DNA of 64,000 nt from Streptomyces sp. CA-278952 (GTDB lineage Bacteria > Actinomycetota > Actinomycetes > Streptomycetales > Streptomycetaceae). Shown one piece after another: positions 15,869-24,580 of the stretch (position 1 is the stretch's first letter; each line of letters starts with the position of its first letter). Location: positions 3,782,001 to 3,846,000 of the forward strand of contig NZ_CP112880.1 of assembly GCF_028747205.1 (NCBI RefSeq). Direction: 5' to 3'. Position numbers and translations under genes: made by a program. The notes below the pieces were generated by a model. That model was not told the origin of the DNA. It made no database searches and worked only from the letters and a program-made list of their open reading frames with translations.

Positions 15869-16456
15869 ATGTCCCTGCGGAAACTGCGGAAAGAGTGCGA
15901 GGCCGGGCTCGCCGACCTGCCCATCCCGGTTCCCTTCACGCTGGACGGGCTCGTCGCCAACATGGAGGAGGCGAGCGGGCGCACGATCCGGCTGCACGAG
16001 ATGCCGGACCGCCTCGCCCGCGTCAACGCCGCCTGCGGACTGCGCCTGAAGGCGGGCGGCACCAGCCTCGTCCTCTACCGCCGTCGGCCGACCGCCTACC
16101 AGACGCAGCACGTGATCCTGCACGAGCTGTGCCACGAGTGGTTCGACCACGGGACGACGCTCGACGCGGAACAGCTCCGGGCCCTCCTCCCGGTCTTCGA
16201 CACCTCGCTGATCGCCCGGATGATCTCTCCGGCCGCCGCCGCGTCCTTCGCCTCCGGCGGCGGCACCGTCCAGGCCCGAGCGCAGTACGCGACACACGAC
16301 GAACGCATGGCCGAATTCGGTGCCTCCCTGATCCCCCGGATGGCGCGGGATCTCACCACCGATGACATGGTGGGGCGGCTGGACAACTCCCTGTCCCGCC
16401 CGGTGGCCCACCGACGGCGCGGTCTCTTTCCCGGAAGACGGTCCGGCGACGCCTGA
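15869..16456 (+). CDS. ImmA/IrrE-type zinc metallopeptidase
   Basis: 195 residues. The zincin motif 'HELCHEW' gives H85, E86 and H89; upstream 'LVLYRRRPTAYQTQHVIL' is the usual strand before the active helix in ImmA/IrrE proteins. These enzymes cleave a partner repressor in response to DNA damage or mobile-element signals (ImmA-ImmR, IrrE-DdrO). The preceding XRE gene is the natural substrate. The following gene is a membrane protein of the MAB_1171c type, a neighbour I recall for such pairs in Streptomyces. ATG is chosen over a TTG two codons earlier because of the -10 box spacing. Confidence 0.88.
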   Translation: MSLRKLRKECEAGLADLPIPVPFTLDGLVANMEEASGRTIRLHEMPDRLARVNAACGLRLKAGGTSLVLYRRRPTAYQTQHVILHELCHEWFDHGTTLDAEQLRALLPVFDTSLIARMISPAAAASFASGGGTVQARAQYATHDERMAEFGASLIPRMARDLTTDDMVGRLDNSLSRPVAHRRRGLFPGRRSGDA

Positions 16457-16521
16457 CACGTGCCACCTGCCCACCCGCGGGCCCCCGCCCCGCGCTCCCG
16501 ACCTCGAGGACGAACACCGCC

Positions 16522-17793
16522 GTGACCCCCCTCGATCTCGCCGGCTACCTGATAGCCGGCCTGATGACGGCCGTTGCCCTGTGGCGTATGCCCGCTGCCC
16601 TGTGGGGCGACGAGGAGGACCGCAGACGCCGGGCCCTGTGGGGCTGCTACGCCGGATTCGCCATCGCCCTGTGGACGAAGACCGAGGCGGTGCGCATCGG
16701 CCTCAACAACAGCGCCGTCACCGACCTCGCCGTCCTCATCAAGCACTACACCGCCACCGTGGCAATTCTGGCCATCCTCAGCTACATCGTGGCCATCTAC
16801 GGCAGCTACCCCGAAGCGGGCGCGGTCCCCCGCCACGTACGGTTCGCGCGGCTCGTCCAGAAGCTGGCGGCCAAGGCCTCCGTCGCCACGCTGATCCTGC
16901 TGACCGTCCTCTTCTTCACCGTCGTCGACCGCTCCGAGCCCTCGGACCGCTTCGTCTCCGACCACGCCGGGGAGTGGGGCGCCACGCTCTACATGAGCGT
17001 CTTCTACCTCTACCTCGGGGCCGCGTCCGCCGTGTGCGCCTTCCAGTGGGCGCTGGCCACCCTCGACACCCGGCGGCGCCACCTGCGCATCGGGCTCGGG
17101 ATGATGACGTTCGCGATGTTCATCGGCGTCGGCTACACCGTCAGCCGCACCCTCTTCCTGTGGATCAGCGTGGTGGACGAGCCGAGCGAGGCGTTCGCCC
17201 TGCGGTTCGACCAGGTCACCGAGGCCGCGCAGCTGGTGCTGTTCGCCTTCTTCGCCCTCGGCGCGTCCGTCCCCGCCTTCGCGGCCGGCGCCCGCCGGGC
17301 CCGGCTGTGGCGGGCCCAGGTCCGGCTGCACGCCCTCTGGTACGAGCTGATGGCCGCGTTCCCGGACCAGCCGTTCGACCCGCCCGCCCCGCTGGCCCGC
17401 GAGCTGACCCGGTTCAACGTCCCGGCCGACCTGCGGGTGGACCGCTGGGCCGCCGACATCGCGGACGCCGCCGAGAAACTGCGCCACTACGTGCCCGACG
17501 GGCTGCTCGACGCCGCCGAAAGGGCCGCCGCCCGCGACACGGACGACCCGCGCCGGGCCGAGTCCCTCACGGACGCCTACTGGATCCGGGCCGCCCTCCT
17601 CGCGAAGGACTCCGGCGCGCCCGCCGGAGCAGCCGCGACGGTCGCCGCGCAGCACGCGGCGGACCAGGACGGCGAGGTGGCCCGGCTGGTCCGGGTCGCC
17701 GCCGCGTACCGGACGGTCGACGAGGAGCGCGCCCGCGCCGTCCTCGCGGCCGCGACGGCCGGAACCACCCGCACGACGGAGACGAGCGCATGA
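16522..17793 (+). CDS. MAB_1171c-family integral membrane protein
   Basis: 423 residues, GTG start behind 'gaggac'. About seven membrane helices in residues 1-260 ('LIAGLMTAVALWRMP', 'TATVAILAILSYIVAIYGSY', 'MFIGVGYTVSRTLFLWI', 'LVLFAFFALGASVPAF'), then a cytoplasmic domain of about 160 helical residues that begins 'RARLWRAQVRLHALWYEL'. This matches proteins described as MAB_1171c family putative transporters. No transport evidence is visible; the seven-helix plus soluble-tail layout also suits a membrane sensor. Translationally coupled to the next gene (ATGA overlap) and downstream of XRE-ImmA/IrrE, so the four genes look like one unit. Confidence 0.8.
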   Translation: MTPLDLAGYLIAGLMTAVALWRMPAALWGDEEDRRRRALWGCYAGFAIALWTKTEAVRIGLNNSAVTDLAVLIKHYTATVAILAILSYIVAIYGSYPEAGAVPRHVRFARLVQKLAAKASVATLILLTVLFFTVVDRSEPSDRFVSDHAGEWGATLYMSVFYLYLGAASAVCAFQWALATLDTRRRHLRIGLGMMTFAMFIGVGYTVSRTLFLWISVVDEPSEAFALRFDQVTEAAQLVLFAFFALGASVPAFAAGARRARLWRAQVRLHALWYELMAAFPDQPFDPPAPLARELTRFNVPADLRVDRWAADIADAAEKLRHYVPDGLLDAAERAAARDTDDPRRAESLTDAYWIRAALLAKDSGAPAGAAATVAAQHAADQDGEVARLVRVAAAYRTVDEERARAVLAAATAGTTRTTETSA

Positions 17794-18404
17794 CCGGCAC
17801 CACCACCGGCGAGGGGATCCCCACCGCCTCCGCCCGCACGGCCTCCGTGGCGCGCACCGTCACCGACGCCCTCCAGCCGCGCAACGTCCTGCTGGCCGGC
17901 ATGCTCTCCATCGGCCTCGCGGCGGCGGGTGACTGGACAGGACTTCTCTGGGGCTTCCTCGGGGCACTCTGCGCCGGACTGATACCGGCGGGGTACATCG
18001 AGTGGGAGCGCGGGCGCGGCACCTGGGGCGACCGCCATGTGGTGGACCGCACCAAGCGGGCGCCGATCTTCTTCGTGATCCTGGGCTCGATCGGCGCCGG
18101 CTCGGTGGTGATGGTGCTGGGCAACGCGCCCACCGGCATCCTCGTCGCGATGCTCGCGCTGTGGGTGATGACGATCGGGCTGCTGGCCGTCAACACGGTG
18201 TGGAAGATCTCGGTCGACTCGGCGGTGGCCTCGGCGGCCGTCTCCCTCCTCGCCGTCGTGCACTCCCCCTGGTGGATCGCCGCCTACACGGTGACGACGG
18301 CGGTCTGCTGGTCCCGGGTCGCCCTCGGCTACCACACCGTCGCCCAGACCGTGGCGGGCGCGGGCCTGGGCGCGGCGACGACGGTGGCGTACGTGTTCGT
18401 CTGA
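17790..18404 (+). CDS. PAP2-superfamily-like membrane protein with altered active site
   Basis: 204 residues, about five membrane helices. Toward the end 'SRVALGYHTVAQTVAGAGLG' matches PAP2 motif 3 (SR-x5-H-x3-D), but the final Asp is Gln. The motif 1 region 'VVDRTKRAPIFF' keeps only part of K-x6-RP. It may therefore be a degenerate phosphatase that binds rather than cleaves lipid phosphates, or a divergent active form. Its ATG overlaps the stop of the MAB_1171c gene, which implies coupled synthesis and joint function in the membrane. Confidence 0.75.
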   Translation: MTGTTTGEGIPTASARTASVARTVTDALQPRNVLLAGMLSIGLAAAGDWTGLLWGFLGALCAGLIPAGYIEWERGRGTWGDRHVVDRTKRAPIFFVILGSIGAGSVVMVLGNAPTGILVAMLALWVMTIGLLAVNTVWKISVDSAVASAAVSLLAVVHSPWWIAAYTVTTAVCWSRVALGYHTVAQTVAGAGLGAATTVAYVFV

Positions 18405-18455
18405 GTCCGATCCTTCCGAGCCGAGTGCGACGGCGTCCGGGCCGGCGTCACCGGG

Positions 18456-19955
18456 TCAGAGCGCGGCGCACTGCCCGGTGCGCGGTCCGCCCACCTGGCC
18501 CGCGCGGCCGGTGTCGTCCACGCCCGGCCGGTTGGCGGAGCACACCAGCGGGCCGGTGATTGTGTTGGCGGCGAACAGCACGCCGCCGGTGTTGCCGGTG
18601 AGCACGACGGGGCCGACGACCGTGTTCGCGGTGCAGCCCGGACCCCCCACCCGTACGGGACCGGCGGTGCGGCTCACGGAGACCGGGCCTTCGACGCGCG
18701 AGCCGCAGAGGTGGACGGCCGCCGCCCGGTCGGCCTGGAGCGGGCCGTCCACCGTGGAGCCGGTGACCACGAGGGCCGCTCCGGGGCGGACGACGACCGG
18801 GCCGCGCTGGGCGGCGCGGTCCAGGCAGGTGACGCCGCTCGTGACGGTCAGCGGTCCGTTGCGGGGGCCGGTGACCGTGCGGGTGCAGGCGGGGGCGGGC
18901 AGGACGCGGGCCTTGTAGTCGAGGGCCTCGGCGAGCTTGCCCGGCTTGGGGTCGCTCAGCGGCCTGGCCAGCTTGGCGAACTCCCCGCCGGTCTCCTTCT
19001 TGCCGCCGTTCCACGCGTCGATCCGGCCGAGCTGGGCGGCGGTCCTCCCGTCGTCGACGACCGCGTCGGCGTCCAGGGCGGCCATCGACTTCGAGGCGCC
19101 CTTCACCAGGTCGAGGTACGGGCCCGGGGCCGTCAGGTCGTACGCGCTCGTGTCGTGCTCGCCGCGCAGCCACGCCCCCCAGGCGAACTCCAGGAACTCC
19201 GTGGCCCCGTCCGGAACCTCGTAACCGATGTCCCGGGTGAAGTAGACGAGGCTGCGGTACGGGTCGTCGCGGAAGTGCGTGATGCCGAGCCGGTCCGGCA
19301 ACCGGTCGACGCCGAGCGGCCGGTTGTTCTCGTCGCGCAGCCACACCTTCTTCTGTTCGGTCATCCGCTGCCAGAAGGCCGGGGTCGACAGGGAGCTGAA
19401 GTTGTCGGTGACGCGGAGCCGGATGCGCAGGTCGGCGGAGCCGTCGGGGCCCTCCAGGAAAGACGTCAGCGTGTGGTGCCCGTCGGTGAGGTACAGCTTG
19501 CCGCCCGGCCCGACGACGGCCGTCTTCATCTCCTCGACCGTCCCGGCCGTCTCCTGCCCGACCGGGACGGTGCAGGAGAAGCTCGCCGGGTCGTCCAGCC
19601 GGGCGCCGGGACCGGCCGTGGCCGCCTCCTCCTGGCCGTTGGTCTCGCACCAGTCGTCGAACCGCTTGTTGACGTCGCCCGCCGCCTCGTCGCGTTCGCC
19701 GCCGTACCGGCCGAGCTTGTAGAAGACCTGGTCGAAGCCGAGTACGGCCTGTGTCGGGTGCAGCTCGCCGAGCCGGACGTCGATCAGCTCCCCCGGCTGA
19801 GCGCAGACGCGCGGCAACGGCCCGCCTCCGGCGCACGGGTCCGCGGCGGCGGCTCCTGTGCCCGCACCGGCCACGACCGTGCCCGCCGCCAGCGCCCCGG
19901 CCAGCAGCAGCGCCCCGCTCCGAGGCATCCGTGCCCTCGCCCTGGATCCGTTCAT
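18456..19955 (-). CDS. Secreted protein with ParB/Srx-like N-terminal domain and repeat-rich C-terminus
   Basis: 499 residues with a signal peptide (to about residue 38, 'GTGAAAADPCAGG'). Residues 50-300 contain ParB/sulfiredoxin-fold features: 'GELIDVRLGELHPTQAVLGF' and the nucleotide-loop-like 'LTDGHHTLTSFL'. The last ~130 residues are cysteine-containing short repeats with a recurring Gly-Pro-Val/Leu-x pattern ('STVDGPLQADRAAAVHLCGS', 'SRVEGPVSV', 'ANTITGPLVC'), like a right-handed beta-helix. ParB/Srx folds hydrolyse or bind nucleotides; an exported one is unusual. A 'gagggg' ribosome binding site precedes the ATG. Function unknown. Confidence 0.75.
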   Translation of the reverse strand: MNGSRARARMPRSGALLLAGALAAGTVVAGAGTGAAAADPCAGGGPLPRVCAQPGELIDVRLGELHPTQAVLGFDQVFYKLGRYGGERDEAAGDVNKRFDDWCETNGQEEAATAGPGARLDDPASFSCTVPVGQETAGTVEEMKTAVVGPGGKLYLTDGHHTLTSFLEGPDGSADLRIRLRVTDNFSSLSTPAFWQRMTEQKKVWLRDENNRPLGVDRLPDRLGITHFRDDPYRSLVYFTRDIGYEVPDGATEFLEFAWGAWLRGEHDTSAYDLTAPGPYLDLVKGASKSMAALDADAVVDDGRTAAQLGRIDAWNGGKKETGGEFAKLARPLSDPKPGKLAEALDYKARVLPAPACTRTVTGPRNGPLTVTSGVTCLDRAAQRGPVVVRPGAALVVTGSTVDGPLQADRAAAVHLCGSRVEGPVSVSRTAGPVRVGGPGCTANTVVGPVVLTGNTGGVLFAANTITGPLVCSANRPGVDDTGRAGQVGGPRTGQCAAL

Positions 19956-20183
19956 GTACGTCCCCTCCCGCGTGATGGTCTTCCGCAGGGACGATCGCAA
20001 GGCGCGACGACCCCCGTGCGGACGTGGTGTGAACGAGGGATGGCGCCGGGGCGCCACGGCGGGACGGGCCTGGCGCGGCGTCCGCGCGGACCGTCCCGTT
20101 TGCGGGGGCGGCGGACACCCGGTTACGTGTACGGGGAGGGCGGCCCGCGAACGGGGGCGGCCCGCAGGCTGGAGGTACCTCCG

Positions 20184-20429
20184 ATGGCGAAGAACCGGTC
20201 CGCGCCCGCCAAGGGCCTGCGCGGCAGCAAGGCCGGGCTCGTGCTGAGCCTGGGCAGCAGCGCGCTCGCGGTCATCAGGGCGTCCAAGCAGGTCCGCCGG
20301 GCCAAGGGCTCGCACGACAAGCTGAACACCGCCGACGCGGTGGCGGGGCTGCTGCCGCTGATCACCTCGGCCGCCCTCGTACTGCGCCAACTGCGCGGCC
20401 GGCGCCGGAAGAACCCCGAAGCGGCCTGA
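20184..20429 (+). CDS. Small basic hypothetical protein
   Basis: 81 residues. 'ggaggt' lies eight bases before the ATG. The protein is very basic at both ends ('MAKNRSAPAKGLRGSKAG', 'RQLRGRRRKNPEAA') with hydrophobic stretches near residues 17-30 and 50-68, so it may sit on or in the membrane as a hairpin. I do not recognise the family. It is flanked by genes on the opposite strand and is probably monocistronic. Confidence 0.65.
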   Translation: MAKNRSAPAKGLRGSKAGLVLSLGSSALAVIRASKQVRRAKGSHDKLNTADAVAGLLPLITSAALVLRQLRGRRRKNPEAA

Positions 20430-20512
20430 GCACCGGCCCGGCCTGTACGGCATCACGGGGCTCGGACTGGGCTGACCCGGCACAGCAGCCCGGTCCGTCG
20501 CTCCGCCACTCG

Positions 20513-22252
20513 TCATTCCGGAGGGGTCGGCCGCACCACCGGCGGGCCCTCGCGGATCCGGGAGGCCAGCACGGCGATGTCGTCCTCCGCGTCATCGCCG
20601 AACCGGTCCAGCACCTGGTCCAGCAGGTCCTCCAGATGCCCGCCCGGCGGGAGGGCCAGCGAGGCCAGCCGCCCCACGGACACGTCGATGTCCTCGCCCC
20701 GGCGCTCCACCAGGCCGTCGGTGTACATGAACAGCACGGTCCCGGGGCCGCAGGGCACGGACGCGGTCCGGTACCCGCCGAACCCGGTGCCGAGCGGCGG
20801 CCCCACCGGCACCGGCACGAGCCGGGCACCGGCGGGAGCGGGGTCGATGAAGACCGGGGGCAGATGGCCCGCGCTGGCCACCTCGCACACCCCGCCGAAC
20901 CGGTCGACGACCGCGAGCAGACAGGTCGCCGCCCGGTCCAGGCCCGACCGCTCGACCATGCCGTCGAGCTGCTCCAGGATCTGGTGGGGGTGCAGGTCGT
21001 CCCCGGCCAGGAGCCGCAGCAGCGAGCGGTACTGGCTCATGGCGACGGCCGCCTCCACCCCGTGGCCCATCACGTCGCCCATCGCCTTGAGGTGCCGGCC
21101 GTCCTTGAGCGGCACGACGTCGAACCAGTCGCCGCCGACCAGGACGCCCTCGTCGGCGGGGAGGTAGCGGGTGGCGATCTCGACGTGCGGGTGGGGTCCC
21201 CAGGGCTCGGAGAGCAGGGAGCGCTGGAGTTCGCGGGCGATGCTGTGCTCGTGGTCGTAGCGGCGGGCGTGGTCGAGGTCGACGGCCGCCCGGACGGCGA
21301 GTTCACGGGCAACGGCCACGTCCTGGTCGCTGAAGGCCGGTGAGCCGTCGGCCCGGACGAGGCTGAGCGTGCCGAGCGGCCGGCCGCGGGCGGCGAGCGG
21401 GACGACGAGCGCCTCGCGCAGCCCGAGCGCCCGGGAGGCGGCGATCCGGTCCGCGGTGACGACGCTGCGCCCGCTGCTGTGGTCCTCCCAGCCGTCGAGG
21501 ACCGGCTCGTTCTCCGCCAGGCAGCGGGTCACCGCGGAGTCCGCCGCGAAGTCGATGTACTCCCCGGGGTGACCGAACCGCTGCACCTGCTCGTCGAGTT
21601 CGCCGTCGCCCCGCACCGCGGCCCGCCGGAGCCGCATGACGCCGGGCACCGGACGGCGTACGGAGTGGCCCACCTCGGACGGGAACACGTCGACGGCCGC
21701 GGCGTCGGCGAAGTCGGGCACGACGAACGCGGCCAGCTCCCGGCAGGTGGTGTCCATGTCGAGCGTCGTGCCGATCCGGACGGCGGCGGTGCTGAGGAGG
21801 GCGACGTGGCCGCGGGCCTGCTCCAGCTCTTCGCGCTGCCGGGTGAGGTCGGTGATCTCGACGACGATCACCATCAGACCGCACGCCGCCCCGTCGGAGT
21901 CCAGCCGGCTGTACGTGGCACGCCAGAACCGCTGGTCCGCGTCGTCCGCCCCGTCCGCCGCCCAGGTCTGCCCGTGAAGCGTCTCCTCGCGGGGCTTTCC
22001 GTCGGCCAGGACCGCGCGCAGGGCCGAGGCCTGACCGCGCAGCCCGGGCAGCACCTGGAAGAACCTCCGCCCGATGTGGGAGCCGGCGGGGAGGCCGTTG
22101 AGCCGTTCGAGCGCCGGGTTGACGTAGGTGTAGCGGAGATCGTGGTCGAGGACCGCGACGGCGGCCGGGTTCCCGTCGAACAGGGCCGCGACGGTCCTCG
22201 GGTCGAAGGACGACGGCATCCCGTCGTCACACGTGTCGGCCTGCAAGAGCAT
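20513..22252 (-). CDS. PAS-GAF-PP2C (SpoIIE-type) protein phosphatase
   Basis: 579 residues. A PAS domain (about 20-140, 'NPAAVAVLDHDLRYTYVNPA') is followed by a short coiled segment, a GAF domain (about 160-330, ending 'SDQDVAVARELAVRAAVDLD') and a SpoIIE/RsbU-type PP2C phosphatase: 'ELQRSLLSEPWGPHPHVEIA', 'GGDWFDVVPLKDGRHLKAMG', 'DVMGHGVEAAV', 'TDGLVERRGEDID' and 'DDAEDDIAVL' carry the metal-binding Asp residues. It should dephosphorylate an anti-anti-sigma factor in a partner-switching pathway, gated by signals on PAS/GAF. No partner genes lie next to it, typical for the many Streptomyces paralogues. A methionine at residue 12 is an alternative start. Confidence 0.92.
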   Translation of the reverse strand: MLLQADTCDDGMPSSFDPRTVAALFDGNPAAVAVLDHDLRYTYVNPALERLNGLPAGSHIGRRFFQVLPGLRGQASALRAVLADGKPREETLHGQTWAADGADDADQRFWRATYSRLDSDGAACGLMVIVVEITDLTRQREELEQARGHVALLSTAAVRIGTTLDMDTTCRELAAFVVPDFADAAAVDVFPSEVGHSVRRPVPGVMRLRRAAVRGDGELDEQVQRFGHPGEYIDFAADSAVTRCLAENEPVLDGWEDHSSGRSVVTADRIAASRALGLREALVVPLAARGRPLGTLSLVRADGSPAFSDQDVAVARELAVRAAVDLDHARRYDHEHSIARELQRSLLSEPWGPHPHVEIATRYLPADEGVLVGGDWFDVVPLKDGRHLKAMGDVMGHGVEAAVAMSQYRSLLRLLAGDDLHPHQILEQLDGMVERSGLDRAATCLLAVVDRFGGVCEVASAGHLPPVFIDPAPAGARLVPVPVGPPLGTGFGGYRTASVPCGPGTVLFMYTDGLVERRGEDIDVSVGRLASLALPPGGHLEDLLDQVLDRFGDDAEDDIAVLASRIREGPPVVRPTPPE

Positions 22253-22328
22253 GCCTCCCGCCGTCGTCGGTTCTCCCGGCTTCCATCGTCGGCCGCCCGC
22301 TCACGTACCGCATCCTCAGCGCGGCCGG

Positions 22329-23159
22329 TCAGCGCGGGGCGCCCGCCCGGTCCTGGAACGGGCCGGGGCCGGGGCCGAGATCGGTGTCCAGGTCGAGGGT
22401 GCCCTCAGTGGCCTCGGCGGTGGGCGGCAGGGCGAGGGCCTTGGCCACCGGGCCCGGCAGACTGCCGGAACCGAGCAGTCCGGTGACCAGCGCGACGGTG
22501 AGCCGGTGCCAGGCGGCGGCCCGGCGGATCATGGCGTGGTCGCCGCCCCGGACGGTGACCATGCAGCTACGGGCTCCTGCGCGACGGGCCCGGGCGGTGA
22601 GGGACTGGCTGGCCTGGGGGCTGGTCATCCGGTCCCGGTTGCTGTGGACGAGGACGACGTCGCGGCCCGCGAGCTGGGTGACCGGGTCCCCCGGCGGACA
22701 CCAGGGGGCGAGCCCGACGACACCCCGCACCAGGGGATGCCCGGCGGCGCGGAGGGCGGCGCGCGCCCCCATGGAATGGCCCAGGAGCACCACCGGCAGC
22801 TCCTCGCCCGCTTCCTCCCGCAGCGCGTCGAGGGCGGCCACGGCGTCGTGGAAGGGGTCCGCGCGGGTGCCGTTCCAGCCCCGGTGGACGTACCGCACCT
22901 GCCTCACGAGGATGTCGTCGCCGGCCGCGCGGGCGGCCCGGGCGAGGGCCCGGACGAAGGGACGCATCCGGGTACCGGGCAGATTCAGCAGCCCCGACGG
23001 CGGGGGTCCCGTACCGCTCTCGCGCCCCCCGTGCAGAACGAGAACCGCTGCCGACGGCGGTCGTTGGGCCACGCGTACCTCCAGGTGCGGGTGCGGGGCG
23101 TGCTGCCCCCTCTCCCCGTATTCGGCGCCGAGGCCGCTCCGGATGGGCGTACGGATCAC
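22329..23159 (-). CDS. Alpha/beta hydrolase
   Basis: 276 residues. Core elements: 'SAAVLVLHGGRESG', nucleophile elbow 'VVLLGHSMGARAAL' (GHSMG) and the acid and base candidates in 'LVHSNRDRMTSP' and 'VTVRGGDHAMIRR'. No signal peptide, so cytoplasmic. Substrate unknown. The first ~25 residues are poorly conserved in style, so a GTG near 'LEVRVAQRPP' could be the true start. It is divergent from the peroxiredoxin gene. Confidence 0.85.
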   Translation of the reverse strand: MIRTPIRSGLGAEYGERGQHAPHPHLEVRVAQRPPSAAVLVLHGGRESGTGPPPSGLLNLPGTRMRPFVRALARAARAAGDDILVRQVRYVHRGWNGTRADPFHDAVAALDALREEAGEELPVVLLGHSMGARAALRAAGHPLVRGVVGLAPWCPPGDPVTQLAGRDVVLVHSNRDRMTSPQASQSLTARARRAGARSCMVTVRGGDHAMIRRAAAWHRLTVALVTGLLGSGSLPGPVAKALALPPTAEATEGTLDLDTDLGPGPGPFQDRAGAPR

Positions 23160-23314
23160 CGGATCGCCGGATCGAGGGATCGCCGTCGCCGGGCCGACGG
23201 TCCGCCGGGCCGCCGGCTCGACCGGGGCCCGGTGCCCTCCACTGTACGGTCACGATCGCGGAACCATCCGTGCCCCCGGCACCATCCCCGTATATGACAG
23301 CGAAGGAGCCTCCC

Positions 23315-23800
23315 ATGGCATCAGGCCCTCAACTCGGCAGCCCCGCACCGGACTTCACCCTCCCGGGCGGGGTCCTTTCGGGCGATGCCTTCGAGCGCGC
23401 CGACTACCGGCTGTCGTCCGCCCGAGGCCGTTCCGTGGTGCTGGCGTTCTACCCCGGGGACAACACCAGCGTCTGCACGAAGCAATTGTGCTCGTACTCC
23501 TCGGGCATGGAGGCCTTCGAGGGGCTCGACGCCGACGTCTGGGGAATCAGTCCACAGGGTGTGGACAGCCATGAGTCGTTCGCCCGCTCCTTCGGGCTGC
23601 GCATGCCGCTGCTGGCCGATGACGGCCGGGAGACCGCCAGGGCGTACGGGGTCTCCGCGCCGGGCATCGGGGTGCGGCGGGCGGTCTTCCTCATCGGCCC
23701 GGACGGGGTCCTGCGCTGGAAACACGTGGCCCTGCTCGGTGCGACGTTCCAGTCGCTCACCACGCTCACGGACCGCCTGTCCGGCATCAAAGACGCGTAA
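23315..23800 (+). CDS. Peroxiredoxin (BCP/AhpE type)
   Basis: 161 residues, thioredoxin fold. 'APDFTLPGG' opens the domain; the catalytic loop 'FYPGDNTSVCTKQLCSYSSG' has the peroxidatic Cys54 with Thr51 and a second Cys59 five residues later, the atypical two-cysteine arrangement of BCP/PrxQ enzymes. Arg in 'GVRRAVFLIGPDG' completes the site. It reduces hydroperoxides in the cytoplasm, using thioredoxin or mycothiol systems. 'AAGGAG' lies before the ATG with good spacing. Confidence 0.93.
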   Translation: MASGPQLGSPAPDFTLPGGVLSGDAFERADYRLSSARGRSVVLAFYPGDNTSVCTKQLCSYSSGMEAFEGLDADVWGISPQGVDSHESFARSFGLRMPLLADDGRETARAYGVSAPGIGVRRAVFLIGPDGVLRWKHVALLGATFQSLTTLTDRLSGIKDA

Positions 23801-23913
23801 AGGTTGCCGGAATCCGGCAGTGACCGAAGTAGGTGCTGTATGGGATCATCCAGCCAGATCGACGGAAAACGTTCGGGGGAAGTCGGCAGCGGGAGCAACA
23901 GGGGAGTGATCGC

Positions 23914-24423
23914 GTGACCATCTTTCTCGGTCTCGGCATTGCGGGGATCGTGCTGCTCGCGCTCTCCCTGATCTTCGGCGGGATCCTCGAAGGGCTCTTC
24001 GACGGGGTGCTCGACGGCCTCTTCGACGGACTGCTGTCGCTTCCGGTGATCGCCGGCTTCATCTCGATGCTCGGCTTCGGCGGAGCGATCGTGCTCGGCT
24101 CGACGAGCGCCGGAACGCTCGTGGCCACGGTCATCGGCGTCGCCGCGGGCCTGGTGGCGGCCTGGCTCACCTGGAGACTCAGCAAGGCCCTGATGCGCGA
24201 CCAGACGGACGCCACCCCGCGCGGCTCCGACCTGATCGGCACCTCGGGGTCCGTCGTGACGGCCATCCCGGCCGAGGGTTACGGCGAGGTGCTGCTGCGA
24301 CTGGGCGGTCAGCCCGTGAAGTACTCGGCCAAGTCGGCCGCGCCCGTCGCGCGCGGCACCGAGATCTGGGTGGAAGAGGCGCTGTCGACCACGTCGGTCG
24401 CGGTCCGCCCGGTGGAACGCTGA
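23914..24423 (+). CDS. NfeD-family membrane protein
   Basis: 169 residues, GTG start after 'aggggag'. Hydrophobic helices fill residues 1-95, followed by an OB-fold NfeD C-terminal domain ('GTSGSVVTAIPAEGYGEVLL', 'SAKSAAPVARGTEIWVEEAL'). It is followed by a flotillin gene on the same strand, the standard NfeD-flotillin pairing seen in YuaF-FloT, in which the OB domain contacts the SPFH protein in membrane microdomains. The earlier in-frame ATG would add 27 polar residues without a ribosome binding site and is not used. Confidence 0.88.
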   Translation: MTIFLGLGIAGIVLLALSLIFGGILEGLFDGVLDGLFDGLLSLPVIAGFISMLGFGGAIVLGSTSAGTLVATVIGVAAGLVAAWLTWRLSKALMRDQTDATPRGSDLIGTSGSVVTAIPAEGYGEVLLRLGGQPVKYSAKSAAPVARGTEIWVEEALSTTSVAVRPVER

Positions 24424-24431
24424 CCACGTAA

Positions 24432-24479
24432 CCCCACTGATCCCACCGATCCCCACTGATCCCACTGATCCCCACTGAC
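24432..24479. repeat. 19-bp tandem repeat x2.5 between nfeD and flotillin genes
   Basis: Two copies of ccccactgatcccacygat plus a partial third copy, starting 9 bp after the NfeD stop codon. Every copy contains TGA. Confidence 0.8.
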
Positions 24480-24580
24480 GACCCACCGTTGCGCAGCACA
24501 CCGCACCGGTCAACTCCACAGCACCACCCCGCTCCACAACAATCTGCCGTCCCCCACGGGAGGCAGGGGGGACACATCAC

